Shown here: one piece after another, positions 9,795-16,334 of the stretch
Position numbering within the stretch: the first letter of the stretch is position 1
Layout of the letters: each line of letters starts with the position of its first letter
From: Kutzneria sp. CA-103260
GTDB lineage: Bacteria; Actinomycetota; Actinomycetes; Mycobacteriales; Pseudonocardiaceae
DNA length: 64,000 nucleotides
Direction: 5' to 3'
NCBI RefSeq assembly: GCF_018263855.1
Contig: NZ_CP073318.1
Coordinates: forward strand, 9,362,001-9,426,000
Program-made: the position numbers and the translations under genes
Notes under the pieces: generated by a model
Seen by the model: the letters and a program-made list of their open reading frames with translations, nothing else
Database searches by the model: none
What the model was told of the DNA's origin: nothing

Positions 9795-10178
9795 TCAGTG
9801 CGAAATCAGGCGGTCCGCTCGGGCGGTCGGCATCAACATCACCATCCGGTTCACGCTGCCGTGCGCCTTGAGCCAGGTGCCGGGGTCGGCGAGCACCTCG
9901 TCGACCTCCTGGTCGCCCAGTTCGGGGGCGTCCTCCCAGATCGCGTTGCAGGGCTCCCTGATCTCCACGAGGTCCCGGTCGATCAGGTCGCGGACCACCT
10001 GACGGAACCGGGGGATCAGCTCCCTGATCGCCTCCTCGTCGGTGCCCGGGATCCAGACCGTGCCGCACCGCTCGGAGTGTCCGAGGAAATCGGAGATCAC
10101 CCCGTTGAGGTAGGCCTCCTCAATTGTGTTGATCATGACCCAGTACTCTTCGGGCCCGAGTTCCTCCCAGAAGCTCAC
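9795..10178 (-). CDS. conserved hypothetical protein
   Basis: 127-residue acidic protein starting at a GTG (VSFWEELGPEEYWVMINTIE). No known domain is recognised. It is predicted to be soluble and mostly helical (ELIPRFRQVVRDLIDRDLVE) with no signal peptide or membrane segment. It is transcribed divergently from the nuoB-like gene across a 58-bp gap. Its coding status rests on codon bias and the compact divergent promoter layout. Confidence 0.6.
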   Translation of the reverse strand: MSFWEELGPEEYWVMINTIEEAYLNGVISDFLGHSERCGTVWIPGTDEEAIRELIPRFRQVVRDLIDRDLVEIREPCNAIWEDAPELGDQEVDEVLADPGTWLKAHGSVNRMVMLMPTARADRLISH

Positions 10179-10236
10179 GCGCCCATCATCGCCGTCGGCA
10201 CAAGCCCTGCCATTGGCACGTCTAGGCTTGCGCTTC

Positions 10237-10662
10237 GTGACCACGACGACGTCGACCGTTCGGCTGAACTGGGGCACCCGATACGAGGTGACGGTGCTCG
10301 ACCTGGGCCTGGCCTGCTGTGGCGTCGAGGTGATGGCCGCGCTGCACGGTCGGGGCGAGGACGCCCCGGAACCGGTGTCTGACGGCGGTCCCGAGGTGGC
10401 GCACGTGCTCGTGGTTTCCGGAACCGTTACCGACGTGATGCTGCCGGCCGTGGTCGCGAGCTACGAGGCGATGCCGGAGCCGAAGTACGTGCTGTCGGTC
10501 GGCGCGTGCAGCAACACCGGCGGCCCGTACTGGGATTCCTACTGCGTCACCAAGGGAATCGACCAGATGCTGCCGGTCGACGTCGCCGTGCCGGGTTGCC
10601 CGCCGCGGCCCGAGGCGCTGCTGGACGGCATGCGCGCCCTGCACCGGATGGTGACCGCATGA
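10237..10662 (+). CDS. NuoB-like (complex I 20-kDa subunit) iron-sulfur protein
   Basis: 141-residue short homologue of the complex I / [NiFe]-hydrogenase small-subunit family that carries cluster N2. All four expected cysteine ligands are visible: adjacent Cys-Cys in GLACCGVEVMAA, Cys in VGACSNTGGPYWDSY, and Cys in AVPGCPPRPEALLDGM. It is shorter than a typical NuoB because the N-terminal extension is missing. Start is GTG (VTTTTSTVRL). Its stop overlaps the next gene's ATG by 4 bp (ATGA), so the three Nuo-like genes form a coupled operon. No nuoD, nuoH or other membrane subunits follow, so this is not the cell's main complex I cluster. Confidence 0.85.
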   Translation: MTTTTSTVRLNWGTRYEVTVLDLGLACCGVEVMAALHGRGEDAPEPVSDGGPEVAHVLVVSGTVTDVMLPAVVASYEAMPEPKYVLSVGACSNTGGPYWDSYCVTKGIDQMLPVDVAVPGCPPRPEALLDGMRALHRMVTA

Positions 10663-11240
10663 CCGCCGCATCCGGCGAACTCGCGGCACGAATGGCGAAT
10701 GTGCTGTCGTCCGCGGCCACCAAGGCCGCCTTCGCGCAGTCCGTCGTCACGGTCCCGCTCGATGACTGGGTGAACGCCGCGCTGCTGGCGCGTGACGAAC
10801 TCGGCTGCGCGCTGTTCGACTGGCTCGGCGCCGAGGACGCCGGCCGCCCGGGTTCGGTGGGCGAACGGCACACCGTGCTGCTGCACGTGGTCGATCCCGC
10901 GAACCACAACGGTCTCCTGCTGCGTACTGAGGTGGGCGCGGACGAGGAACTCCCGAGCATCGCGCACGTGTGGGCCGGCGCCGGCTGGCACGAACGCGAG
11001 GCGGCCGAGATGTTCGGTCTCACCCTCGCCGGCCCGCCACCCGCGCACCTGCTGCTGTCCGAGACGTTCACAGGGCACCCACTCCGCAAGGACTTCGTGC
11101 TGGCGTCCCGGGTGGTGCGCCCCTGGCCCGGCGCCCTGGAACCCGGCGAGTCCACCGCCGCTCCCAGCCGCCGCCGGCTGGCGCCGCCCGGCGTGCCCGA
11201 CCCGTCCTGGGGCCCGCGCCGAGAGGAGGATCCGTCATGA
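10659..11240 (+). CDS. NuoC-like (complex I 30-kDa subunit) protein
   Basis: 193-residue protein resembling NuoC, the 30-kDa subunit of the complex I peripheral arm. The family signature is visible at residues ~100-140: AHVWAGAGWHEREAAEMFGL followed by GHPLRKDFVL. The C-terminus is proline- and arginine-rich and probably disordered. It overlaps the nuoB-like stop by 4 bp and the downstream nuoI-like start by 4 bp, indicating translational coupling. Together with its neighbours it would make a minimal electron-transfer module between a ferredoxin-like subunit and an N2-type cluster. Confidence 0.85.
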   Translation: MTAASGELAARMANVLSSAATKAAFAQSVVTVPLDDWVNAALLARDELGCALFDWLGAEDAGRPGSVGERHTVLLHVVDPANHNGLLLRTEVGADEELPSIAHVWAGAGWHEREAAEMFGLTLAGPPPAHLLLSETFTGHPLRKDFVLASRVVRPWPGALEPGESTAAPSRRRLAPPGVPDPSWGPRREEDPS

Positions 11241-11869
11241 GCCAGCCGCCCGAGCCGGACGGCGTTGCCCATCTCACGGCTGAGCCAGACGGTCTGTCCC
11301 GTGCCGCGGCAGAGCCGAGTCGCCCCTCCGGGCCAGATCGCGTTTCCAGCCCGCCGATCGAGCTGGATCACCTCTCCTCTTCGGCGGACGCCGAGCAGTT
11401 GCCGCCCCGCACCCGCGGTGTGATCGCGCTGCTGGAGGCCAACTGCACGGTGTGCATGATCTGCGCACGTGAGTGTCCCGACTGGTGCATCCACATCGAC
11501 TCGCACACCGAGACCGTGCGACCGGAGGGGGCGGCCCGGCCCCGGCAGCAGAACGTGCTGGACCGGTTCGCCATCGACTACGGCCAGTGCCTCTACTGCG
11601 GCATCTGCGTCGAGGTCTGCCCGTTCGACGCGCTGCACTGGGCGCCCGAGCACGACTACCCCGGCACCGGCGAGCACGCCGTCGCGGAACTCGTGCACGA
11701 GCGGGCCGACCTGGGCAAATGGGTCTCCCAGGTGCCGCCGCCCCCACCGCTGGACGCGGCCGCCGACGCCGCGCCCGAGGCCGCGCCGGGCCGCCCGGCG
11801 CGCGGCGCTCCCGGAACTGGGACCAGGCCGGGAACGTTGTCAGGAAGGACGCGACGACCCGGAGGCTGA
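11237..11869 (+). CDS. NuoI-like 2x[4Fe-4S] ferredoxin protein
   Basis: 210-residue protein with two complete 4Fe-4S cysteine motifs: CTVCMICARECPDWCIHI and CLYCGICVEVCPFDALHW. This is the ferredoxin-type fold of NuoI (clusters N6a/N6b). Both ends are extended by low-complexity Pro/Ala/Asp-rich tails. It starts at the ATG overlapping the nuoC-like stop. The next gene is htpX, in another frame 5 bp downstream. It probably passes electrons to the NuoB-like subunit; the electron donor and acceptor are unknown. Confidence 0.87.
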   Translation: MSQPPEPDGVAHLTAEPDGLSRAAAEPSRPSGPDRVSSPPIELDHLSSSADAEQLPPRTRGVIALLEANCTVCMICARECPDWCIHIDSHTETVRPEGAARPRQQNVLDRFAIDYGQCLYCGICVEVCPFDALHWAPEHDYPGTGEHAVAELVHERADLGKWVSQVPPPPPLDAAADAAPEAAPGRPARGAPGTGTRPGTLSGRTRRPGG

Positions 11870-11874
11870 GCAAG

Positions 11875-12741
11875 GTGCACAAGCACGTCAACGGGTTGAA
11901 GACGGCGCTGCTGCTCGGCGCGCTCAGCGGCCTGATCCTGCTGATCGGCCAGTTCTTCGGCCGACTGGGACTGCTGATCGGGTTGGTGGTGGCCCTCGGC
12001 ATGAACGCCTACGCCTACTTCAACTCCGACAAGCTGGCGCTGCGCGCCATGCACGCGCGCCCGGTGTCGCAGGTCGAGCAGCCCGCGATGTACCGGATCG
12101 TGCGTGAGCTGGCCACGTCGGCCCGGCAGCCGATGCCGCGGCTGTACATCAGCCCCACCCTGGCCCCCAACGCGTTCGCCACCGGCCGTAACCCGGCCAA
12201 CGCCGCCGTGTGCTGCACCACCGGCATCTTGGAGCTGCTCGACGAGCGTGAGCTGCGAGCCGTCCTCGGGCACGAGCTGTCCCACGTCTACAACCGCGAC
12301 ATCCTCATCTCCTGCGTGGCCGGTGCCTTGGCCAGCGTGGTGACCGTGCTGGCCAACCTGGCCATGTTCGCCGGCATCTTCGGCGGCGACGACGATGACC
12401 GGCCCAACCCCGTCGCGCTGCTCCTGATCGCCCTCGTCGCGCCGCTGGCCGCCGCCATCGTGCAGATGTCGGTCAGCCGCTCCCGCGAGTTCCAGGCCGA
12501 CCAGTCCGGCGCCGAGCTCACCGGCGACCCCCTCGGCCTGGCCGCCGCGCTGCGCAAGCTGGAACACGGCACCCAGGCCGCACCCCTGCCCCCCGAGCCG
12601 GCGCTGGTGTCGCAGTCGCACCTGATGATCGCCAGCCCCTTCCGGGCCGGCGAGGCCGGCGCCCGGCTGTTCTCCACCCACCCGCCGATCCAGGAACGGA
12701 TTCGCCGGCTGGAGGAAATGGCCCGCGGCGGCCACTACTGA
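11875..12741 (+). CDS. htpX: protease HtpX homologue (M48 zinc metalloprotease)
   Basis: 288-residue membrane-embedded zinc metalloprotease of quality control. It has two N-terminal hydrophobic segments (LKTALLLGALSGLILLIGQF and the following LLIGLVVALG), the HELSHVYNRD zinc-binding motif, a further membrane pair around VVTVLANLAMFAG and PVALLLIALVAPLAAAIVQM, and the distal zinc-ligand Glu segment SRSREFQADQSG. Start is GTG (VHKHVNGLKT) with GGAGG upstream; in other frames this region is the tail of the nuoI-like gene. The stop is followed within 7 bp by the structured element at 12749. Confidence 0.93.
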   Translation: MHKHVNGLKTALLLGALSGLILLIGQFFGRLGLLIGLVVALGMNAYAYFNSDKLALRAMHARPVSQVEQPAMYRIVRELATSARQPMPRLYISPTLAPNAFATGRNPANAAVCCTTGILELLDERELRAVLGHELSHVYNRDILISCVAGALASVVTVLANLAMFAGIFGGDDDDRPNPVALLLIALVAPLAAAIVQMSVSRSREFQADQSGAELTGDPLGLAAALRKLEHGTQAAPLPPEPALVSQSHLMIASPFRAGEAGARLFSTHPPIQERIRRLEEMARGGHY

Positions 12742-12748
12742 GTCTTCG

Positions 12749-12865
12749 CCGCGCGTGCCGCGCGGGGCGGGTTCGCTCGTGACCGGTCTCTTCGCCTTGG
12801 CCGGGAAAATCGCTGAACAGATGCGATTTCCCGGCCCGCGGCTCCAGAGACCGGCGCGAACCCGC
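12749..12865 (+). ncRNA. 117-nt structured intergenic element, copy B
   Basis: Occupies the gap between convergent htpX and rmlA. It begins with a perfect 7-bp hairpin (CCGCGCG-TGC-CGCGCGG, 12749-12765), one G, then a 99-nt nested fold. The outer helix GCGGGTTCG pairs with CGAACCCGC (12767-12775/12857-12865). The middle helix CCGGTCTCT pairs with AGAGACCGG. The inner helix, GGCCGGG-A-AAATCGC with GCGATTTCCCGGCC, is capped by TGAACAGAT. A second copy with the same geometry but different stems lies at 43617-43733. It may act as RNA or as a DNA hairpin; strand is given as that of the upstream gene. There is no U-tract. Confidence 0.75.
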
Positions 12866-12869
12866 GGGA

Positions 12870-13757
12870 TCAGCCCGCTGGGGTGGCGCCCGCCGAGACC
12901 GCGACGTCCATCACGTACTGGCCGTAGCCGGACTTCGCCAGCTTCTGGCCCAGCGCGTAGCAGGAGTCGGCGTCGATGTAGCCCATGCGCAGCGCGATCT
13001 CTTCCAGACAGGCGATCCGCACGCCCTGCCGGTGCTCCAGCACCTGCACGAACTGACCGGCCTCCAGCAGCGAGTCGTGGGTGCCGGTGTCCAGCCACGC
13101 GAAGCCGCGGCCCAGGTCCACCAGGCGAGCCTTCTCCTGCTCCAGGTAGATCCGGTTGACGTCGGTGATCTCCAGCTCGCCGCGCGGCGACGGCTTCAGG
13201 TTCTTGGAGATGTCCACCACATCGTTGTCGTAGAAGTACAGGCCGGTGATCGCCTTGTTGGAGCGGGGCTTGGCCGGCTTCTCCTCGATCGACACCAGCT
13301 TGCCGGTGGCGTCCACCTCGCCGACGCCGTAGCGCTCCGGGTCCCGCACCGGGTAGCCGAACAGCACGCAGCCGTCGATGCCCACGGCGTGCTTCTGCAG
13401 CATCGAGGCGAAGCCCTGGCCGTAGAAGATGTTGTCGCCCAGCACCAGCGCCACGCTGTCGTCGCCGACGAACTTCTCGCCGATGACAAACGCCTCGGCC
13501 AGCCCGTTCGGCTGCGGCTGCTCCGCGTAGCTCAGCGACAGCCCGAACTGGCTGCCGTCACCGAGCAGCCGGCGGAAGTTCGGCAGGTCCGTGGGCGTGG
13601 AGATGATCAGCACCTCGCGAATGCCGGCCAGCATCAGCACCGACAGCGGGTAGAAGATCATCGGCTTGTCGTAGACCGGCAGCAGCTGCTTGGACACCGC
13701 CTGCGTGATCGGATGCAGCCGGGTGCCGCTGCCCCCGGCCAGCACGATTCCCTTCAT
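12870..13757 (-). CDS. rmlA: glucose-1-phosphate thymidylyltransferase
   Basis: 295-residue nucleotidyltransferase that makes dTDP-glucose from glucose-1-phosphate and dTTP, the first step to dTDP-L-rhamnose and other deoxysugars of the cell wall linker or secondary metabolites. The N-terminal signature is complete: MKGIVLAGGSGTRLHPITQA, then KQLLPVYDKPMIFYPLSVLM. Also present are VLGDNIFYGQG (metal-binding Asp), VSIEEKPAKPRSN and GLYFYDNDV. Length fits the short RmlA class. It lies 12 bp downstream of yajQ on the same strand. Confidence 0.95.
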   Translation of the reverse strand: MKGIVLAGGSGTRLHPITQAVSKQLLPVYDKPMIFYPLSVLMLAGIREVLIISTPTDLPNFRRLLGDGSQFGLSLSYAEQPQPNGLAEAFVIGEKFVGDDSVALVLGDNIFYGQGFASMLQKHAVGIDGCVLFGYPVRDPERYGVGEVDATGKLVSIEEKPAKPRSNKAITGLYFYDNDVVDISKNLKPSPRGELEITDVNRIYLEQEKARLVDLGRGFAWLDTGTHDSLLEAGQFVQVLEHRQGVRIACLEEIALRMGYIDADSCYALGQKLAKSGYGQYVMDVAVSAGATPAG

Positions 13758-13769
13758 GGCCCGTTCTCC

Positions 13770-14261
13770 CTACCGGTAGTTCGTGAACTGGAGCGCGATC
13801 TCGAAGTCCTTGGACTTCAACAGCGCGATCACCGTCTGCAGGTCGTCCTTCTTCTTGGCCGACACCCGCAGCTGGTCGCCCTGGATCTGCGCCTGCACGC
13901 CCTTCGGGCCCTCGTCGCGGATCGCCTTGGATATCTTCTTCGCCTTGTCCGACTCGATCCCCTGCACCAGCTTGCCCGTGACCTTGTAGATCTTGCCGGA
14001 CACCGCGGGCTCGCCCACCTCGAACGCCTTCAGCGAGATGTTGCGCTTGATCAGCTTCTCCTTGAAGACCTCGACCGCCGCCGTGCAGCGCTCCTCGGTC
14101 TCCGCCTGGATCGTGATCGCCTCCTCGCCCGCCCAGGCCACCGACGCCCCTGTGCCCCGGAAGTCGAAGCGGGTCGACAGCTCCTTGCCGGCCTGGTTCA
14201 CCGCGTTGTCGACCTCCTGCCGGTCGACCTTGCTCACCACGTCGAACGACGGGTCCGCCAC
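13770..14261 (-). CDS. YajQ family nucleotide-binding protein
   Basis: 163-residue UPF0234/YajQ protein, a two-domain ferredoxin-like fold reported to bind nucleotides including c-di-GMP in some bacteria. Family landmarks: SFDVVSKVDRQEVDNAVNQA at the N-terminus, ELSTRFDFRGTGAS, RNISLKAFEVGEPAVSG, and IQGDQLRVSAKKKDDLQTVI at the C-terminus. The GTG start (VADPSFDVV) has a GGAGG seven to nine bases upstream; the longer reading adds MCGGAGL, which is unlikely. It is followed closely by rmlA. Role in this organism is not evident. Confidence 0.93.
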   Translation of the reverse strand: MADPSFDVVSKVDRQEVDNAVNQAGKELSTRFDFRGTGASVAWAGEEAITIQAETEERCTAAVEVFKEKLIKRNISLKAFEVGEPAVSGKIYKVTGKLVQGIESDKAKKISKAIRDEGPKGVQAQIQGDQLRVSAKKKDDLQTVIALLKSKDFEIALQFTNYR

Positions 14262-14323
14262 GAGTCCTGCACCTCCGCACACCGGTCTGGTAGACCCACG
14301 GAGGCTACCCGTAGGGATACCCG

Positions 14324-14354
14324 TTGGAGACCGCCCCCACGGGTTATGTATAGT
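14324..14354 (+). promoter_or_regulatory. putative tRNA-Tyr promoter
   Basis: TTGGAG (-35-like, 14324-14329) and TATAGT (-10, 14349-14354) with a 19-bp spacer lie 37 bp upstream of tRNA-Tyr, in an AT-richer intergenic stretch. The overlapping TATGTA is an alternative -10. Confidence 0.45.
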
Positions 14355-14391
14355 TCAGCCATCGGACGCCACCACGGGTCCGTGAAGCCGA

Positions 14392-14472
14392 GCCAGGTTG
14401 CCCGAGCGGCCAAAGGGAGCTGACTGTAAATCAGCCGCGAAAGCTTCGGAGGTTCAAATCCTTCACCTGGCA
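14392..14472 (+). tRNA. tRNA-Tyr (GTA)
   Basis: Cloverleaf with acceptor stem GCCAGGT/ACCTGGC, anticodon loop CTGTAAA (GTA), a long class II variable arm, T arm GGTTCAAATCC, discriminator A, and no encoded CCA. It is the integration target of the AICE: its 3' part from the anticodon loop onward is the left end of the 54-bp att repeat, so the gene stays functional with its 3' end supplied by the element. Confidence 0.95.
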
Positions 14473-14477
14473 CGTGC
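14424..14477 (+). repeat. attL, 54-bp direct repeat
   Basis: Starts in the tRNA-Tyr anticodon loop (CTGTAAATCAGCC) and runs five bases past the tRNA end. It is identical to 30276-30329; homology stops abruptly on both sides, marking the exchange region of the integrase. Confidence 0.95.
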
Positions 14478-14481
14478 ACTG

Positions 14482-14526
14482 AGAACGGCCCGGTGACCTG
14501 CGACAACAGGTCACCGGGCCGTTCTC
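14482..14526. terminator. terminator hairpin between tRNA-Tyr and int
   Basis: Perfect 19-bp stem (AGAACGGCCCGGTGACCTG and its complement) with a 6-nt loop just outside attL. It can end tRNA-Tyr transcription after integration and also read-through from int. Confidence 0.8.
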
Positions 14527-14594
14527 TTACTGTCCGGCCGTGTCCGCCGGAGTCCGGCCGTCTACGGCTGGTTCTGCCAAATACCTGCCCAAGT

Positions 14595-15974
14595 TCAACG
14601 GGCGTCGTTGCCGCCCTGTGGCTTGGGCGTGAGCAGCGCCTCGACCCGGTCGAGCGCTGCCTGTTCGCCACCGTCGAAGCACTTCGCGTAGGTGTGCAGC
14701 AGTACCCGCAGGCTGTTGCCCGCCCACTGGGCTACGCGGGTCGGCTCAACGCCGGCGTTGAGCCACGTTGACAGACACGCGTGACGGAGGTCATACGGCC
14801 GCTTGGCCAGAGGTGACGCGAACACCTCAGCGGTGAACGCCTTCTCTCGTGCCTTTGCCCACGCGTTGCTGTAGACCGTGCTGCCAAGCCGGCCGCCGCG
14901 CGCCCCACGGAACAGGTAGCCCTCCTCAGTCGTGCCGAACCGCCTAATGTGCCGCCGGAGCATGTCCGTCAGCTCGGGACAACACGGGACTGTCCGACTA
15001 TCGGTCTCTGCACGGTGTTTCAAGCTCCGTTCTTCGTTCGCCGTGCCGCTATCCGTCCACTGGGCCGCAACTTCCGGAGCGGCCTTCTCAAGGTGGATGG
15101 TGCCCCAGTGCCCCTCAGGTAGCGTGAGAACCTCTTCCCGCAGGTTCAGGGCCTCTTCGGGCCGGAGGCCAGCGAAGTAGACAGCGCCGAAGAACGCTAC
15201 GAGACGCTTGTCCACCTCCTCCATTGCACGTAGGAGTGTGCGAGCCTGCACAGGGTTGGCTACGGATCGCCGGTCGACCTGCGCGAGCGTCGCCTTGGTT
15301 TTCTTTGTCTTCACCTCATCCAACGGATTGCTGCCCAACAGCTTCTGCTCGATCGCGATTCCGATCATGTTCCGCAGTGTCGTGCGTCGCAGGCGAATCG
15401 TGTTGAGCGATGCCTTTGCTCCATCCACGTTCAGCTCGAATGAGGCGAGTAGCTTTCGGAGTACATCTGGGTTGCCTAGGTCCCCGACTGGCCGACTGTT
15501 TCGCTTCAGCCAGGCGGTTGCCGCCGCGAAATCCGTTGGAGTCTCAAGACCGGCGTTCTGTGGGTTGAGTGTCCAACGCAGTGCCCGGTTGAGCGCATCG
15601 ATGCTCGGTGCGCCACGTTCGGTCGACACCATGGCGCGCGTTATCGGGATGAGGGAGTCCACGGTGCTTCGTCGAGACTTTGGGGCCAACTCCCACCATC
15701 GCGTATCCATGTACCCGGAAGCGAAGTCGTAGCAGGACATGCTCGGTGTTTCGGTGCGGAGCATTTTGAGGGGAAGCCCCTCGGTGGTGTCGAACGCTTC
15801 GCCATCACGCGCAGCCGTGACCAACTTCGAACGAAAGCTCTCGGCGAGAGCGTTCGTCGTGAACGGCTCCTTGAACTCCTTGCCGTCGACCGTCCACCGA
15901 ACGTAGTGAGTAGTCTTGCGCTGGCCCTTGTAGACGAACGTCTTGCGGATGGTGACCTTGTAACTCGTTCCCAT
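14595..15974 (-). CDS. int: AICE tyrosine site-specific integrase
   Basis: 459-residue tyrosine recombinase that inserts and excises the element at tRNA-Tyr. It has an N-terminal arm-type DNA-binding region (YKVTIRKTFVYKGQRKTTHY), a core-binding domain, and a C-terminal catalytic domain with Arg I in YFAGLRPEEALNLREE, the box II segment RPYDLRHACLSTWLNAG, and the nucleophile Tyr in RVLLHTYAKC. The ATG start overlaps the xis stop (TGATG), so the two are co-translated. The 3' end lies 68 bp past the terminator hairpin and next to attL, the standard AICE arrangement. Confidence 0.95.
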   Translation of the reverse strand: MGTSYKVTIRKTFVYKGQRKTTHYVRWTVDGKEFKEPFTTNALAESFRSKLVTAARDGEAFDTTEGLPLKMLRTETPSMSCYDFASGYMDTRWWELAPKSRRSTVDSLIPITRAMVSTERGAPSIDALNRALRWTLNPQNAGLETPTDFAAATAWLKRNSRPVGDLGNPDVLRKLLASFELNVDGAKASLNTIRLRRTTLRNMIGIAIEQKLLGSNPLDEVKTKKTKATLAQVDRRSVANPVQARTLLRAMEEVDKRLVAFFGAVYFAGLRPEEALNLREEVLTLPEGHWGTIHLEKAAPEVAAQWTDSGTANEERSLKHRAETDSRTVPCCPELTDMLRRHIRRFGTTEEGYLFRGARGGRLGSTVYSNAWAKAREKAFTAEVFASPLAKRPYDLRHACLSTWLNAGVEPTRVAQWAGNSLRVLLHTYAKCFDGGEQAALDRVEALLTPKPQGGNDAR

Positions 15975-16162
15975 CAGGCGGCCACCTCGCACGAGTCGTA
16001 CCAGTCGTCAATGTCTCGCCGGTCGATTCGGAGTTGGCCGTTGGGCAGCTTCCGGCAGCGTGGTCCGAGTCCCTTCGCCTTCCACTCGTAGAAGGTCGAC
16101 CGCGCAATCTTGACTTCTTCGCAGAACTCTTCAACCTTCAGCAGCTCGCGGCGTGTGGTCAT
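15974..16162 (-). CDS. xis: excisionase (MerR-type HTH)
   Basis: 62-residue winged-helix protein of the Xis/AlpA-like family (LLKVEEFCEEVKIARSTFYE, then WKAKGLGPRCRKLPNGQLRI and DIDDWYDS). It binds near att sites to bias the integrase toward excision. It directly precedes int and shares the TGATG junction. An inverted pair of iteron-like repeats begins about 70 bp upstream, which may be its binding region or a replication origin. Confidence 0.9.
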   Translation of the reverse strand: MTTRRELLKVEEFCEEVKIARSTFYEWKAKGLGPRCRKLPNGQLRIDRRDIDDWYDSCEVAA

Positions 16163-16229
16163 CGTGCGTCCCCCTCGTGAGATGGTTGATCGCCTGATGG
16201 GTGGTAAGGAAGGGCGGAGGGTGTCTTCC

Positions 16230-16285
16230 CAGTAGCCGTAACATCCGTAACAGCCGTAACCGCCCTGGTCAGACGGTTACGGCTA
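16230..16285 (-). repeat. iteron-rich 56-bp inverted repeat, left copy
   Basis: Contains three tandem 9-mers (AGCCGTAAC, ATCCGTAAC, AGCCGTAAC at 16235-16261) and an opposed GGTTACGGCT. Its reverse complement matches 16401-16456 at 48 of 56 positions. It lies between xis and the DUF3631 gene and is a candidate replication origin or Xis/Int accessory region. Confidence 0.7.
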
Positions 16286-16334
16286 GCGTTGCGGTTACCG
16301 GTAATCACCGGCGACGGGCGCCCGTGGCGGCTGG

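Noticed and set aside
12767..12865. Simple rho-independent terminator
   Set aside because: No U-tract, three nested helices with interior loops, and the second copy has a separate terminator just downstream.
12755..13159. Plus-strand 134-residue frame across the structured element and the rmlA 3' end
   Set aside because: It is built from the inverted-repeat structure and antisense of rmlA; no protein-like features.
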